From contig OZ037768.1 of NCBI GenBank assembly GCA_964035545.1, forward strand, positions 20,830,700 to 20,894,699: DNA of 64,000 nucleotides, in the 5' to 3' direction. Positions 32,601-45,063 of the stretch are shown piece after piece. Below the pieces are notes generated by a model that ran no database searches, was not told the origin of the DNA, and saw only the letters and a list, made by a program, of their open reading frames with translations. How positions within the stretch are numbered: the stretch's first letter is position 1; the number at the start of each line of letters is the position of its first letter. The DNA is from Bugula neritina. Lineage: Eukaryota; Bryozoa; Gymnolaemata; Cheilostomatida; Bugulidae. A program made the position numbers and the translations under genes.

Positions 32601-35600
32601 CTGTATTCTATCACTAAAATACACTATACTCTATAGAGTGACTATCAGTTGAACTGGCAATACAGAAGCTTCCTATGATTTCTTATGATTAACAAAGAAC
32701 TCCCCTCCATTAAGTAGGCTAATCATATATATGTTTATTAGCATATTAAGGCCACTTAACCAAATATTATCAGACAGATTGTCATGGTCTCTGTGAGAGA
32801 CAAAAGGCTGTCCTTATGTTGAGTGAAAACTAATTTATTTTGTGTTTTTTATAAGATTCCCACAAACCAGACAAATTTTACCTCTCACTGATAACATTCA
32901 AGTAGGTTTCATCATTATATCATTTCCATCACAGTTTATTATAACTACTTCTTCAAGATGTTTGCTATACTCTAATGTGACGTAAATGACTCAAATATTT
33001 GTTTTAATTTTAATATTTTCAGCAAGCACTTTACTAGCGACTCCTAAATACCAACTAGTGGCAGGTATTAGTAACTAGCAACTGACTACTAGCTACTGAC
33101 TACTAGCTACTGATTACTAGCAACTGACTACTAACAACTGACAAACTCTCATATTAAAATAGTGGCAGTTGCTGCTACTAGTTACCGACTAGGGATTGCT
33201 AAGTTATAAGGACTAGCACTGGATACAGTTTAGGGGATTCACCTGAAGAATACAGATATGTAGGGTCCAGTGGAGGTGATGATAGGGGGAAGCGTGTTAC
33301 CACATAGTCCTCCATTCTGTCCAGCTGCTCTCTGAAACACTACCTCACATATATTACACATATTATTATATATTACAGATATTACATATATTACATATAT
33401 AATATATTACAGATATTACACATATACTAGATATATTACACATTACATTTATTAGATGTATTACATGTAACTTATATTAGATGTATTACATGTAACTTAT
33501 ACTACATATATTACATATTATTTAAACGAATATTTATAATATAGCAAAGGGAGCAGCAGTGGTATAGTGGTCAAAGTGCAGGCCGAGTATGACACAGGTC
33601 ACAGGTTGAGTGAATGTTATTGATGATGTCAGGAAGAGCATTCTGTGCCACAGAAAAAGCCCTGAAACCATGTTACCAGCATGGTGAGAGGCACAGTTCT
33701 TAGCTCCCTTAAAAACCCTTGTAACCAGAGGTTCTCACAGAAATGGAGACTTTAAACTAATGTGAGTTAAAATACAAGATGGCAGAATATAGTGCATATT
33801 AACAGGCAGGTGCAGCAATGGATAAATTTACAACAACCCAAGTTTTAACATTTTCTCAGAAAGAAATGTGTTCTAGAGGTAAGATATGCTCTGCACTCCA
33901 GACTATAAGGCATTGACTCAAACTGAAAGATTTCATTCTACTATGACTTCTGTTACTGCAAGTAATTGAGTTAGAAACTGAAATAGAAGTATTAACGCTC
34001 AAGACAGGTGATAAACATACTATTATACACTGTAAGTACAAGTGATACATCTACGTCTGTATCAAGTAACAAAAAGATTAGGAGAGAAATAATCAATTAT
34101 GATGTTTTACAAGACAGGCTAATGCTTCACAAGAGTGCAACTATTTCCACAAGTTCTGTCAGGTGAATGCAGAGGCATTTGGTATGGTGGTTACGTGACA
34201 CACAACTCTAACATGACACGTAGCTCTGTGACACGTAGCTCTAATGTGACTGCAACTGCAGTCCCATAGTCATATGACATACAGTCACAGAAGAAAGTGT
34301 AAATAACTACTAAATTTACATGGCCACAGCACACTGGTCTATGACGAAGGGAGATAGCTGATGTTACTACCACCGCTAGATAATTGCATTTATACAGATT
34401 CCCTGACATGATTTCATTAGTCAGTTCATCTCACTTCATAATTTAATTACTCTCAGCTAAAAGCCCCACTCAGTGCCTCAGTATGTCTACACTGCGCAGC
34501 TAAGCTAATCAGTAAACACATGCTGAGAGCTGTCAGAACTCACATGACACTTGCACCTTGGTGACATTTCTATCAGCAGAGCACCTGCTCCTGCTGATTG
34601 CCCACATTGCACTGTAGCTGCTGCCGATGCTGCCCTATGAGAATGCTGTTGCTATGACACATCTTTTCGTGATGTCTGGTGTCTTGTGTAGAAGTTTTAT
34701 GAATATGAAAACTCAAAATTCTTTTCATGAAACGGTTAACTAATTTATTTATGTTTTTAAAAATGTTCACCGAATGTTTTACAGTATTCAGCTTCAAAAA
34801 ATCTTTGTATTACGAAGTGAACGCAGCACATGGCGCATAAAGTTCCTACTACTGTTTAGGAACCCAAACTAACTGGAATTACACTTGGTGTACTCACAAA
34901 AGCCCGTTGACCAATAGTATTGGAGTCATAGAGGTACAGGGCGTCTGTGCACACCCCGTTGTACAGGAAGTCTGGTATATCCAGGTACTCAAACTTGACT
35001 TGCAGCTTCCAGTTCTCTCTCTCAGCTATGAAGGTGACCTGACACTCCTGTGAGTGGGAGTAGTGGGCTACTGTGTCAGGTCTGTAGTGGGAGTATACAG
35101 TGGCCGACCCTAGCTCGATCTCTTTACCACAGTCACTGCCTTGTGTGTATACTACAATAGTGTTATAGTCCAGATGTCTATGTAAAACGGGTTCTAATAG
35201 CATTTAAAAGTTGTAGGATTTGAAATACAACACATATCTAGAGAAAGTAGCCCGGTGTAAAAATTTAAACACTAGAGTAAAAGTTTCAGCCATTAGCAAC
35301 CTATTTCAAGATCAAATGCACTATGGGACCAATTTTGGGGAAATTAAAAAATACCTATACATTTGAATGCCACTAAAGGTCTCGTCAGTAATGAAACGTT
35401 AAATGTTACTATTAACACTTCTAATTCCAGTAAATAATCTCAGACTGAAAAAATTAATCTACAACGCAGCAGTCGAATTGTACCAAGTAATTAAAATGTA
35501 ATTAGAAAGCTGCAAGCCTCTTAGCAAGTAGTAATAGAACTGTAGTGTGACTCTGTTGTCACATGATCTACAGCTTAGTCATGCTGAATGCAATGGCTAG

Positions 35601-37171
35601 TTGAAAACAATCATCTGACTGAAGGACCCTCAAATTAAACAATTAACTGTGTTGTACGAGGTACTTATTACAGCAGCTTCTGTGTGTTTGGTAGTTAACA
35701 GGCTGCATGGGTCCAACTATCAATCAATTTGATTATTATTGACATAGTAGAACTGTAAACAGCTAAATAGCATGACCAATGCAATGTTAACTACATATTA
35801 TATACAAGTATCATGTTACTATAAAACTTAACACTGAAAAACGCCTCATAGTTAAACAAGGAAAGCAATTTTATTTGCATGTGATAACGGAATTCTAAGA
35901 AATCATTTTTCAGTTTCAATATCTTTTTTTGTTATTAGAAACAAGTGCATTATTGGGTCAGTGGAACCAACTAACATTTGAAGTATCGCTAGAAATTCAT
36001 TCAGGAATATCAAATAAAATCGCTATAATAGCAAAGAGGAAATTAAATGAAAAATCAATTTTAATTTGTAAATTAGCTCAATGAAATGAAACATGCCTTA
36101 TTCATATCGAGAAGCTCCTGTTACATATTGCATGCATCCTGCAAGGTTATGCCCGAGTTAATAGAATCCTATTTCATGTTTATTGGTTTAATTCAATGTA
36201 AACTATCCTCAGGGCATAAACCTTTCCACACTCTATCTGCCAATCTTCCTTGTGTTATTAGACCGGATTATTGATTGGAAAGTTTAGCTACAGTTTCATC
36301 TGCCATTATCAATTGATGGTCAAACAACTGCATACAACCCAAGACACACATCTAGTTGTGGTGTTGAAAATAGACCATGAAAATACAACACTTGTGCAAA
36401 TATAGAAATAGAAATATTAGCCAAGGTGTTTGCAGCCACGATCTATTTTCCCACTAATTTAAAAGTATGCATATATTATATTATATTACAGTCACAGAGC
36501 AGATGTAAGACCGTACATAGGAGGAGAAACAAGATGATTTCACAACCTGGCTACGATATTATTGGCTTGGAGATAGCAGAATTCTTCTTTTTTACTTTTA
36601 CAAGAAAGATTTGAGTTTATATACATGTTTTTAGTTGATATATAAATTAACTAAAGAGTGAAGCTATATGCTAGAAATAGTTATAGAATAAATGGGCTTC
36701 ATGCATCATAATATTTAGTAGAATATAACATCTATTATAAAAATAATATTCAATTATTTGACCTAAACAAATATTTTAATTGATAAAAATTATGCCATAA
36801 TTCAACAAGTTAGCAGAGTTATTTTCTATCAGTAAAATAGTTGATGAGTTGTGAAAATGTTAAGTCTTATACACATTTCCAATACACTTCACCATTCAAA
36901 GTGAATTTGGTTCACTTTTAGGTACTAATATTTGATAAATAACACATAACGCTGAAAACAGCATTTTGACTCAATAACATTTTTACAAGAATTAAATAAA
37001 AGACTCATTCAAATTGTAGAATCAAAATGCTATTTACAAGACAACTGATTAGTAACTTGGTAAGTACTTACAAATTTGATTAGTTGAGGCAGCACAGTTG
37101 ACTATCCTGTGAGACAGCAAGAGAAAAATAGACAGCCAGCTAGTCTGCATGTTTATGGATTTGTGTTTCAT
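26383..37171 (-). CDS. Single-pass receptor: signal peptide, CUB, LDLa, TM, P/Q-rich tail
   Basis: Type I membrane protein of the CUB/LDLa group (NETO/LRP-like layout), probably binding an extracellular ligand or receptor partner. Exons on the minus strand: 37171-37072, 35151-34898, 33331-33243, 31865-31804, 31260-31090, 29287-29155, 28409-28288, 27899-27713, 27334-27136 and 26553-26383 (TAG). Phases agree throughout and give 495 aa. The signal peptide contains WLSIFLLLSHRIVNC. One CUB domain (about 40-168) has four cysteines (GSDCGKE, SQECQVTF, NGVCTDAL, GGLCGNTLPP). One LDLa module (about 175-222) has six cysteines and an acidic calcium site (CDGISHCANGEDED). The membrane helix is at about 242-266 (GFIGVVIGGLVILILLIVCV). 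The 226-residue tail has NQYPQ/RYPQ repeats and a Ser/Arg stretch (SGSSRSSRSRSESS). Unlike NETO proteins it has only one CUB. Orthology is not assigned. Confidence 0.88.
26583..26690. repeat. (ACT)n trinucleotide repeat
   Basis: An interrupted ACT run lies directly upstream (on the transcribed strand) of the last exon of the CUB/LDLa gene, within about 30 bp of its acceptor. Confidence 0.95.
27970..28256. repeat. Minisatellite, 20-bp unit (ATACTGTATAGTATAACTGT)
   Basis: About 14 copies of a largely palindromic AT unit fill the intron between the exons at 28288 and 27899 of the CUB/LDLa gene. They start about 32 bp from the donor. Confidence 0.95.
28405..28715 (-). repeat. Tandem array copying the acceptor of the exon at 28409
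   Basis: A unit of about 32 bp reads GCACTGTTCTGTAGATGT on the minus strand. The true exon starts at 28409 with CTGTTCTGTAG then ATGTGG. So the polypyrimidine stretch, the AG and the first exon bases are present in the real site and in eight further copies behind it (AG near 28449, 28481, 28513, 28545, 28584, 28616, 28648 and 28680). Half the copies carry CTCTTCTGTAG instead. The array fills much of the 3' half of the intron. Confidence 0.88.
31880..32625. repeat. Minisatellite, 33-bp unit (TCTATATTCTACCTGTATTC + TGTCTACACACTA)
   Basis: About 20 nearly identical copies lie in the CUB/LDLa gene intron, just behind the acceptor at 31866. Because 33 is divisible by three, the plus strand stays open for 268 codons with an 11-residue period. 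The copies are so uniform that the array must be recently expanded or homogenised. Confidence 0.97.
33060..33145. repeat. Short tandem repeat (CTGACTACTAGCTA)
   Basis: Six or so degenerate copies of a 14-bp unit lie in the intron downstream of the CUB exon at 33331-33243. A second AT-rich ATATTACA run lies on the other side of that exon (about 33345-33520). Confidence 0.75.
33551..33770 (+). mobile_element. tRNA-derived SINE, diverged copy on plus strand
   Basis: It starts GGAGCAGCAGTGGTATAGTGG and continues through the family core (GATGTCAGGAAGAGCATTC) to the tail word TTCTCACAGAAATGGAGACT, which corresponds to TTCTCACAGGGATAGCGACT in copy 1. It lies in a CUB/LDLa gene intron. No convincing target duplication. 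Confidence 0.78.
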
Positions 37172-37430
37172 GACGACATGATCACAGACTTTCTCTCAGT
37201 ATATTCGCTACCATTATCTAGCCTGTAATTAGCAATGTATTCCTTATAAAAAAGATAAATGTGTGAGTGTGTGCGTGTGTATCAAAAAATAGCATCAAAA
37301 GCAAATCAAGCGTTGAACTTCTCACTAAATTAGATGTCCGAGTTCAAAAATTAGAATATTACACATAATTTTGGTAGGAAGTCCATAACCTCATTATGTG
37401 CTCCTCTGGTGGTTAGATCTGTTTAAAAAA

Positions 37431-37642
37431 ACTCACGCAAGTTTATAGTCACTATCCCTGTGAGAAACCCCTGATAGAAAGGGTTTTTGTTAAAGTGGGC
37501 TAAGGACTTATTTAAATGAGGCACAGGAGCAATTATGACTGGATGCTCTTCCTAACATCACCAAAGGCCTTTGTCAGGGCTCGAACCCATGACCTTCGTG
37601 TTTACTAGGCAAACGCTCTAACCCCTAGACCACGGCTGCTCC
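37431..37642 (-). mobile_element. tRNA-derived SINE with perfect 16-bp target duplication
   Basis: Nearly identical over its length to the copy at 264. It is bounded by TGGTTAGATCTGTTTA at 37410-37425 and again at 37643-37658, identical in all 16 bases. Long target duplications of this kind are made by LINE reverse-transcriptase insertion. The insertion lies about 240 bp upstream of the start codon of the CUB/LDLa gene, so it may affect its promoter. Confidence 0.93.
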
Positions 37643-37959
37643 TGGTTAGATCTGTTTAGTATTCCAAAAAAGGTGACTAGATTTCTGATGTTAACTCAAA
37701 CTGCTCACTATGAATCATAGGTGGTTAATAATAATCTTCATAAGAATTACAACCAAACTGCCAGTCTTACTATAACTAATAGAGTGGTGAATCATTATAA
37801 TCATAATGAATATCACTATATGATTATGGTTATCATTGTAACTACGATAAACAAATTTGTAGAAGAGTTGCAAATGCATACTCAGTTTTAAAAGATAGCT
37901 ACCAGCAACGCAATCATAGTAAACTCATAGTCATAGGTTTAGGTGTTTAGATATACTCA

Positions 37960-40560
37960 TACTGCTAGGACTAAGTACATCACTATATGAATATCTCTTA
38001 TATTAAAAATAAATGAATATAGGTATAACTATAAGTATTGCTATTAGTATTAGTATATATTCAAATTCATATGTACTTTATTATACTTAACTTTATATGA
38101 TAATAACTATAAGTACATCACTATAGGCGGATAAGTAGCAAGTATATTTATAACACTGGCTATACAGTATTACTCAATGACTAAAAGTATAGCTACTTCA
38201 TTTGATCAATATGAATATCAACATGCATATAGTTATACTGATACTCACCAAATTTAATATTGCTTATTCAGTTATTACTTAGTTTTACTTATTAGGTACT
38301 AGTATTACTAATACTTATATTTAAGTGGTAGTTATTTTAGTTCTACTACTGTTCTGCTGTTCTCATTCTGTTAGTTTTACTTATACTTATAGCTATTATA
38401 TTTATAGTATTAGTAATAATTGTATTAATAGTAATACTAAGTCTAATACTAATAGACTAATACTAATACTAAATCTAATAGTAATAGTAATACTAATACT
38501 AATAGTAAATGTAATACCGAAAGTAAAACCGATAGAAGATCAAAATAAGTTGCTAAAAAATAAACTAAATTAGGTTTTGCTGATACTGATAACTGATGAG
38601 TCATAAGTGATAACATTAATTTTAAGTTTAACAATCTCTGATTACATTTAGTTTTACTGAGAGTCATACTCATAGTGATTACTCACTCTCAGTCTCATAC
38701 TGATACTCATGATGATATTGATATTAATACTAATAGTAATAGTAATACCAGTATTACTTTCAGTTTTACAGTCTTAGTAATATTGATAGTGATAGTCTTA
38801 TTGTAAGAGTTAGATTAGGAGTAACAGTAAGTGATGTGTTTTCAGTTCTGGTGTTAACCCAACACAAAACTTTAACTACTGAAGTTTTCATTTTAATTCC
38901 AACTTCAGGAATGAGGAATGGTTCAATAATTATCTATTAGTAAGCTTAAATATTGTAGGAATAAGTCTAATTATCCACTACTCATTCTACCAGTGTAAGT
39001 ACTATGGTTAATAATAATAATATAAGTATAATTACTTACTCACAGTCAGTGTCTCAATAGTGTGATACTGAGCTTGATGAAAAATAATTAACCATCACAT
39101 ACGTTGCTTGAGCGTGACATTAAAGATATAGAAAGTACTTTCAAGTACAAGAAGAGATCATTGATTTAAACTCCGCCTACTTCATTTTTTGTGTGCATGA
39201 ACAATATTTATTTTACCTAAGTCATTTTTTCAACCAACATCTTACTTATAATTTAGTTGACATTTATTTATTTAATATGCATTAGAAATGTAGCTTTTTT
39301 TCAATTCCATAGTTCACAAAGGTGAAAATTTACCAAAATGACAAAAAATTTCAAAACCAGAGTTGTCCTCTTTCCTGAGCAGTATCAATAATTGATTACG
39401 AGAGTTGAAGGGGTTCAGTTATACTAAAATTTTTAGGTGGTGTAAAAGACAGCTGGACAGTGGACTATCACGTCTAAACCCATTGTGCTGTCGTCAAAAA
39501 GCTCTATATTAACCATTAGATGTTAAGTTTCCATCTTGTATTTAGTTTTATATAAAAATCACTTTTAAAAATTAGCTTCAACTTGAAGATCAAAATCTTG
39601 AAGTTGATGAACTTGAACTTCAATTTCAAACTTGAACTTGAAGTTAAACCTAACTTGAACTTAAAGTTGATAAATAAATGTGAATATTCATTTTATTATA
39701 TGTATTTAATTAAGTATTATTATATATTGTTACATTATTATCTCAATTTGGTTTTAATAATGATAATAATAATATTAATTGTCCTTCACTCATACTATGA
39801 GTATGAGTCATAGTCATTGCCAAACTCAATCACAATCATGACATTCACATTGTGAATGTCATTGTGATTGTGTAACACCAACTCTAATAATAATTCACCA
39901 ATAGTAATGTAAACTGAAAAGTAACAGTAAAATTATAAGTGTAAAGTTAAAACTAAAAATACCTCACCCTGCACTGGCTAATGATCATCATACTCAGTCA
40001 TACTGATAGTCACAGTGATACTATTAGTATTACTAATACTATTAGTATTACTATTAGCCTACTATTGTCTGAGAGAGAGAGAGTGTTGTCTATTAGTATT
40101 ATTACTAAAAGTAAATACTAATAGTAATACTATCATAGTGTTAGTCATACTAATTATCAGATCACTGTGACTATGTCTATAGGTATTAGTAATGACTAAT
40201 GAATATTGGGTATTGGTGCCATCAGTGGTCATAGAAAAAAAACTAAAACTACCAGTACCACGTCTACTATGGGTATTACCATTGGTATTATACTATGCCT
40301 GGGTGAGTACTGAGTAGGTCTAGTGTTACTGTCGAAAGTTCAGTTACGAAGTAATACTATTACTACTATCAAAGTTTAAAACTAAAAGACCTATGGCTTT
40401 ATCTGAACTTAAGGGCCAGGATCTCGTATTCTTAAGTTTATAAATAAAAATACTAATAGTAATACAAAGACTAATACTAATAGTAGTCATAGGAAGCAAT
40501 TAATATTATAAGTGTTAATCATTAATGATTAATGTGGTACTACTAGCACTAGGAGAAATT
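37960..40560. repeat. Cryptically simple TAGTAT/ACTAAT tract between divergent genes
   Basis: About 2.6 kb is dominated by degenerate words of ACTAATAGTAAT, TATTAGTATTAC and AACTTGAACTTGAAG type on both strands. It has no fixed period and no exon. It separates the 5' ends of the CUB/LDLa and gamma-SNAP genes. Confidence 0.75.
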
Positions 40561-40978
40561 CAAATTAAGACTACGAGTAATAAGATGACAGACCTTCTAG
40601 TAAAAAATCATAATGCTCCTGCTTGCACTACTACCCACACCCACCATTGAAGATTATACTCATATTGTCTCATGGCAATAGGGATACTGAAACAATAATT
40701 GCCAATTTAAGCAATGCCTCCATGTTTTGCTGCATTCCAATCTGTAGATTAAGATATAATTGACTAATAATAATTTACTACTGTTAAACGCCCTTTTCAT
40801 TATCACAGTATCCTGCTTAAAACCATCCTTTGACTGATTCATGTCTCATCGAAAGGTTGGAAAACTGTGATAGTAGGATACTGTGTTGCCACTCGGCTTG
40901 AATTTGGCTAAAACTTATTCCCATCCAATACCACTGTTATGCGCCTACTGATATTAACTATATGGTAATACTTCATTG

Positions 40979-41161
40979 GTAAAAGCAGCCGTAGTGTAGT
41001 GGTTAGAGTGCTGGCCTAGAAATCACGAGGTCTGTGGTTGGGGTCCAAATACCGGCCCCGGTGTTAGGAAGATCATTCAGTCATAATTGCTTCCGTGCCA
41101 TATCAGAAAAAGTCCTTAACCCGCTTAAAAAAGCTTTTCCATCAAGAACCTTGCTCAAGTT
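40979..41161 (+). mobile_element. tRNA-derived SINE with 13-bp target duplication
   Basis: It begins with an AGCAGCCGTAGTGTAGTGG head, has the core TGTTAGGAAGATCATTCAGTC and ends near CTTGCTCAAGTT. It is flanked by TAATACTTCATTG at 40966-40978 and 41162-41174, a perfect match. It sits about 390 bp upstream of the gamma-SNAP start codon. It is shorter at its 3' end than copies 264 and 37431. Confidence 0.88.
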
Positions 41162-41549
41162 TAATACTTCATTGCTATTACTTGTTTAATTACACTGGCT
41201 GCCTTTGGTATTCTAAATGAATAATGTGCAGTTGGAATAATGGACTGTCATAATACGGTCATGTAATTTTTTCCGAAAGTATTCGAAGAAAGTAAAAGAT
41301 TTTTGGGGCTTATGGTTTATTTTTATTGCACATCTAAATGAAAGCCCAAGTTTAGTTTTCATATTTGATAAAGCTACTGGTTTAGTACTTCATACTTGTT
41401 ATAGACCTTATTGTTTTGTAATGTAGAACTAACATGTCAACTTTTGGTATAAATGCATTTATACCATTGAAAGCAATGCTGATACAGTTTCTGATAATTT
41501 TTTTATTTTTGCTAATTGTAGTTTAAAGAAAACCGAGTGTAAAGATCAA

Positions 41550-44500
41550 ATGGCCAACAAACTTAAACTAGACGAAGCTAAGAAACATATACAAGCTGCT
41601 GAAAAATGGTAAGAACACAGATGTACATAGTAATATAGGTAGAACTGTTGAAATAATGGCTGAGTCAAAAAAGTAAATTACTTTTATAATAATAATTTAA
41701 TAACATTCTGCCTCACAGTTGCCCAAATATTTTTCTAAATAGAATTTTTTTAAATTCCATTTTCAAAAATCAAATTGAATTGTTTATGCTATGGCTCACC
41801 TTATTTACCTGAAGTTCATTCATTCTATTACTTTGCTGGTGAGTTTTGTCTCTCACCTGCCAGTACCTGCCATTCACATAGCCTTGAGTATAGCCATGTC
41901 AGTGTTTTAGTATGAAGACAAGTTTTACCAAGTGGAATCCTGACCCCGAGGGAGCTGCAAGTGAATATATTAAAGCAGGTAATAAAATTATTTTATTTTG
42001 CTCGGTGGAAAATATTACAGAATGAAAATCACTATATTTAGTGTAAGTTGAATATGCTTGGTCTAGGAATAACATATGAAAAGATGTTGCTATTTTTATT
42101 TACTATTTTAAATATTTTCTCATGGTGGATTGATTGCTAAAAAACTTTACGTAATTTTGATATTTTATATTCTCTATTTAACACTTTGATTAGTCTTTTT
42201 TTGAAATTAGAATTATTTTGGTTTTAAAAGATTTTAAAGAGTCATAACCATTATGGCTGAAAAGTATTTAATTTTAAAATTTTGTTTAAGCAGTTTTAAG
42301 GTTGATTGCATGTTTTACACTTGTGTAAAAGACACACTGTGCACGTTCACTGTATGTTCACTGTGTATGTTCACTGTGTATGTTATGTAGCCGTGGCGTT
42401 CAAGAATGGTCAGGCATTTGCAGAAGCCAAATCAGCCTATGAGAAGGCAGGAGAGTGCCAACTTCAATGTAAACAGCTTTTTCATTCGGCAAAGTAAGTT
42501 GAACATAATCTTAATGATAAAGTGTAGATGTGATTTTGTTAAAGTTGGCTTTATTCTACCTTTGACTCCAGAAAGTTTTTTAATCTACTAGACTATAAAT
42601 AATATCTTTCATATTTGCGGTACTGCACCATCATTTGTCTCTCTGATTTACCTGTTTTCTTTGGTGCCCAGTCTATGTGCAATGCTGTGAGGGTAGTCTT
42701 TCCTGTTGCATATGTTCAAAAAATGGTAACTTTCTGCTTTATTTCATGTTTTACTAAAATTCAAAATGTTATTTATATTTGGCACACAGTGTAAACTTTT
42801 AAATTTGTTAGATTATTGAATTTGATTTTAGATTATTCATCTTGCATTAGTAATTTAAGTCATAAAGAATACTGTATGTCTTGAAGGTCGTTTGAGCAGG
42901 CTGGCTTTATAGCTAAAGAAATGAAGAACTTTGATGAAACAGCCAAGCTGATAGAGAGAGCAACCAACATGTATCTGGAGAATGGAACACCTGACACGGC
43001 AGCCCTGGCACTGCTGCGTGCTGCCAAGTATGTCCTGTTATTCTACTAATTGATGTGAGATAGTCTGAAATTAGAGATAGCCTGAGAGTTAGGCTAATCT
43101 TTTGATTAACCAGCCAAACAATTGTAAAATTAAACCACGCTGAAATTACTCACTGAAGATAGTTATGTAGAGGTTTTCATTAGATTTTGTAGTCAATAAT
43201 AACTCTGTTTAAACTTAGACACTTAAATTTAGTGGCAAGTGGTGTATTTAGTTTGCAGTCCTTTCATGTTGAGTAATGCTACAGGATACAAATAAATACT
43301 GTATTCAGCCGACAGTCCTTTCATGTTGGTGCTGTTACAGGATGATAGAGTCTGAGCGTGCTGACAGGGCTGTAAAGATGTACATGAAAGCTGCCGGCAT
43401 ATATGAGGTGTGACTATAGCACAATACTGAGTAGTTTATCAATATAATGCTTATTATGACTCGTTTAATGGGAAGTATATCGATATAATGTAGAAGCTGA
43501 ATAGTATGCCTTAACTCAACAGCGTCAGTTAATGATAATTATTGTTATCTTATGACATCAGAGAGAGGGAAACAGCAGGCAGGCTGCCGATGCCATCAGG
43601 TCAGCCCCACGCCTTCTGATTCGAACTGACAAGTGAGTAGCTTTGCTGACTACTTCAGCTATCATCTCTAGTTTGTGTCTAAGTGGTGTTGCGGCAACTG
43701 CTTATAGTTCCTTTTCCTAATTTTGGCAAAACCGTCTTTTTGGGTATTTTTAACTTTTGTAACGCCGATAGATCCATACAGTAAAGCTGGTGCTAACATC
43801 AAACTGCCTTGCCTACTGACAGTTTTATTTTAGCACCAGCTATATTTTAATAATAGTTAGCGGTATACTGCATCGTGTTATTTTACATCCTTCATGTTTA
43901 TATAATACTCTGCAGTGTAATATATTATATCCCTTCAAGTTATATTATATTATTATATATATGTTATGATGTCAGACACGACGAGGCCGTCACGGCCCTA
44001 CAGAGAGAGATCAACTACAATGCTGAAGGTGAATGCTACGAGATAGTCAACCGTCTGGTGGTATGTATGGTGCTGCTCCATCTCTACAGGGGAGACTGTG
44101 TCGCAGCGGACAAGGCGTTCAAACATGCTTATGTGTAAGTCTGTCTGTCTGTCTGTCTATGGCATTTTGTTCTCGGTTCAAAAGAAGTTGTCTTCTTTTT
44201 TGCACTATGATGCAATCACAACAAACAAGCGTTGAACTTAATCTATTTTATGGTGTTAATAAAAACTACAATCAGAACTGCCAGTTTAAGTAGTTTCATA
44301 TCTGAATTCTTTTAAAATGTTGCCCTAGGATAAATTAGTTGTCTAACATATTTGTGTGATGAAAGCTTCTTGTTTTGTCTGCTGTGTTTTACCCTGCGAC
44401 TATAAAACCGGCGTGAGTTTTTATTTCCTCGTAGGACTTTATAGCTGAGGTTTATAGTGTTGTTCCCCTTGTAGTTATAGTTAAAGTTTACAGTGTTAAT

Positions 44501-45063
44501 CTCCTTGTAGTTATCCTGCATTCAGTGGTTGTGAAGAAGCAGACGCGGTAGAGCAACTTCTAGAAGCTATGAATCAGGGAGATGAGGCGCAAGCGGCTAC
44601 TATACTCAACTCACCACTTTTCAAATACCTTGACAACGATGTAAGTGTAAACAACCGCTGTATTGTATCAGTTATACACCATTTAGTAATTGTGGTAAAA
44701 CAGTGAACTTTCAGTTAATCGAGTAATGAAGCAATTTACGTATATATGTGGATAACACAAACTGAAGATGTTGGCTCAAAAAGGATCGTTCTTCTACTCT
44801 GAAAAGATATGGGCAGCCTATTTGTGTGCACAGTTTGACGGCTCTAATTGTTGAAAAGCTTTGCCTGCTTTATGCACCCACAATGCACTACCTTGACACT
44901 TGGTGTATGTTACTGCTTATACTTTTAGTTTGCCAAACTGGCTAGAGACTTGAGAGAAAACCCCCCAGATGGCTTGTTCTTCTCTGGAGGCTCGTCTGCT
45001 AAGAACTCCGATGCTGCCGCTGCCAATGAGAGTGAAGAGGAATATCCAGAGGGTTTGCTCTGA
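41550..45063 (+). CDS. NAPG: Gamma-soluble NSF attachment protein (gamma-SNAP)
   Basis: Adaptor that recruits the NSF ATPase to SNARE complexes for disassembly after membrane fusion; a cytosolic alpha-helical TPR-like solenoid. Nine coding exons, all in phase: 41550-41608, 41911-41978, 42391-42493, 42887-43027, 43341-43407, 43562-43632, 43976-44134, 44511-44640 and 44929-45063 (TGA). The product is 310 aa, against 312 in human. Family landmarks are FTKWNPDPEGAASEYIKA, the very conserved MYLENGTPDTAALAL, and SPLFKYLDNDFAKLARDL near the C-terminus, followed by the acidic ESEEEYPEGLL end. An acceptor at 41520-41521 indicates a non-coding first exon upstream. The start methionine is the first in frame. 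No breaks or missing residues are seen. Confidence 0.97.

Noticed and set aside
31830-32636. 268-codon plus-strand open frame
   Set aside because: It is the translation of a 33-bp minisatellite inside a minus-strand intron and has no coding features of its own.
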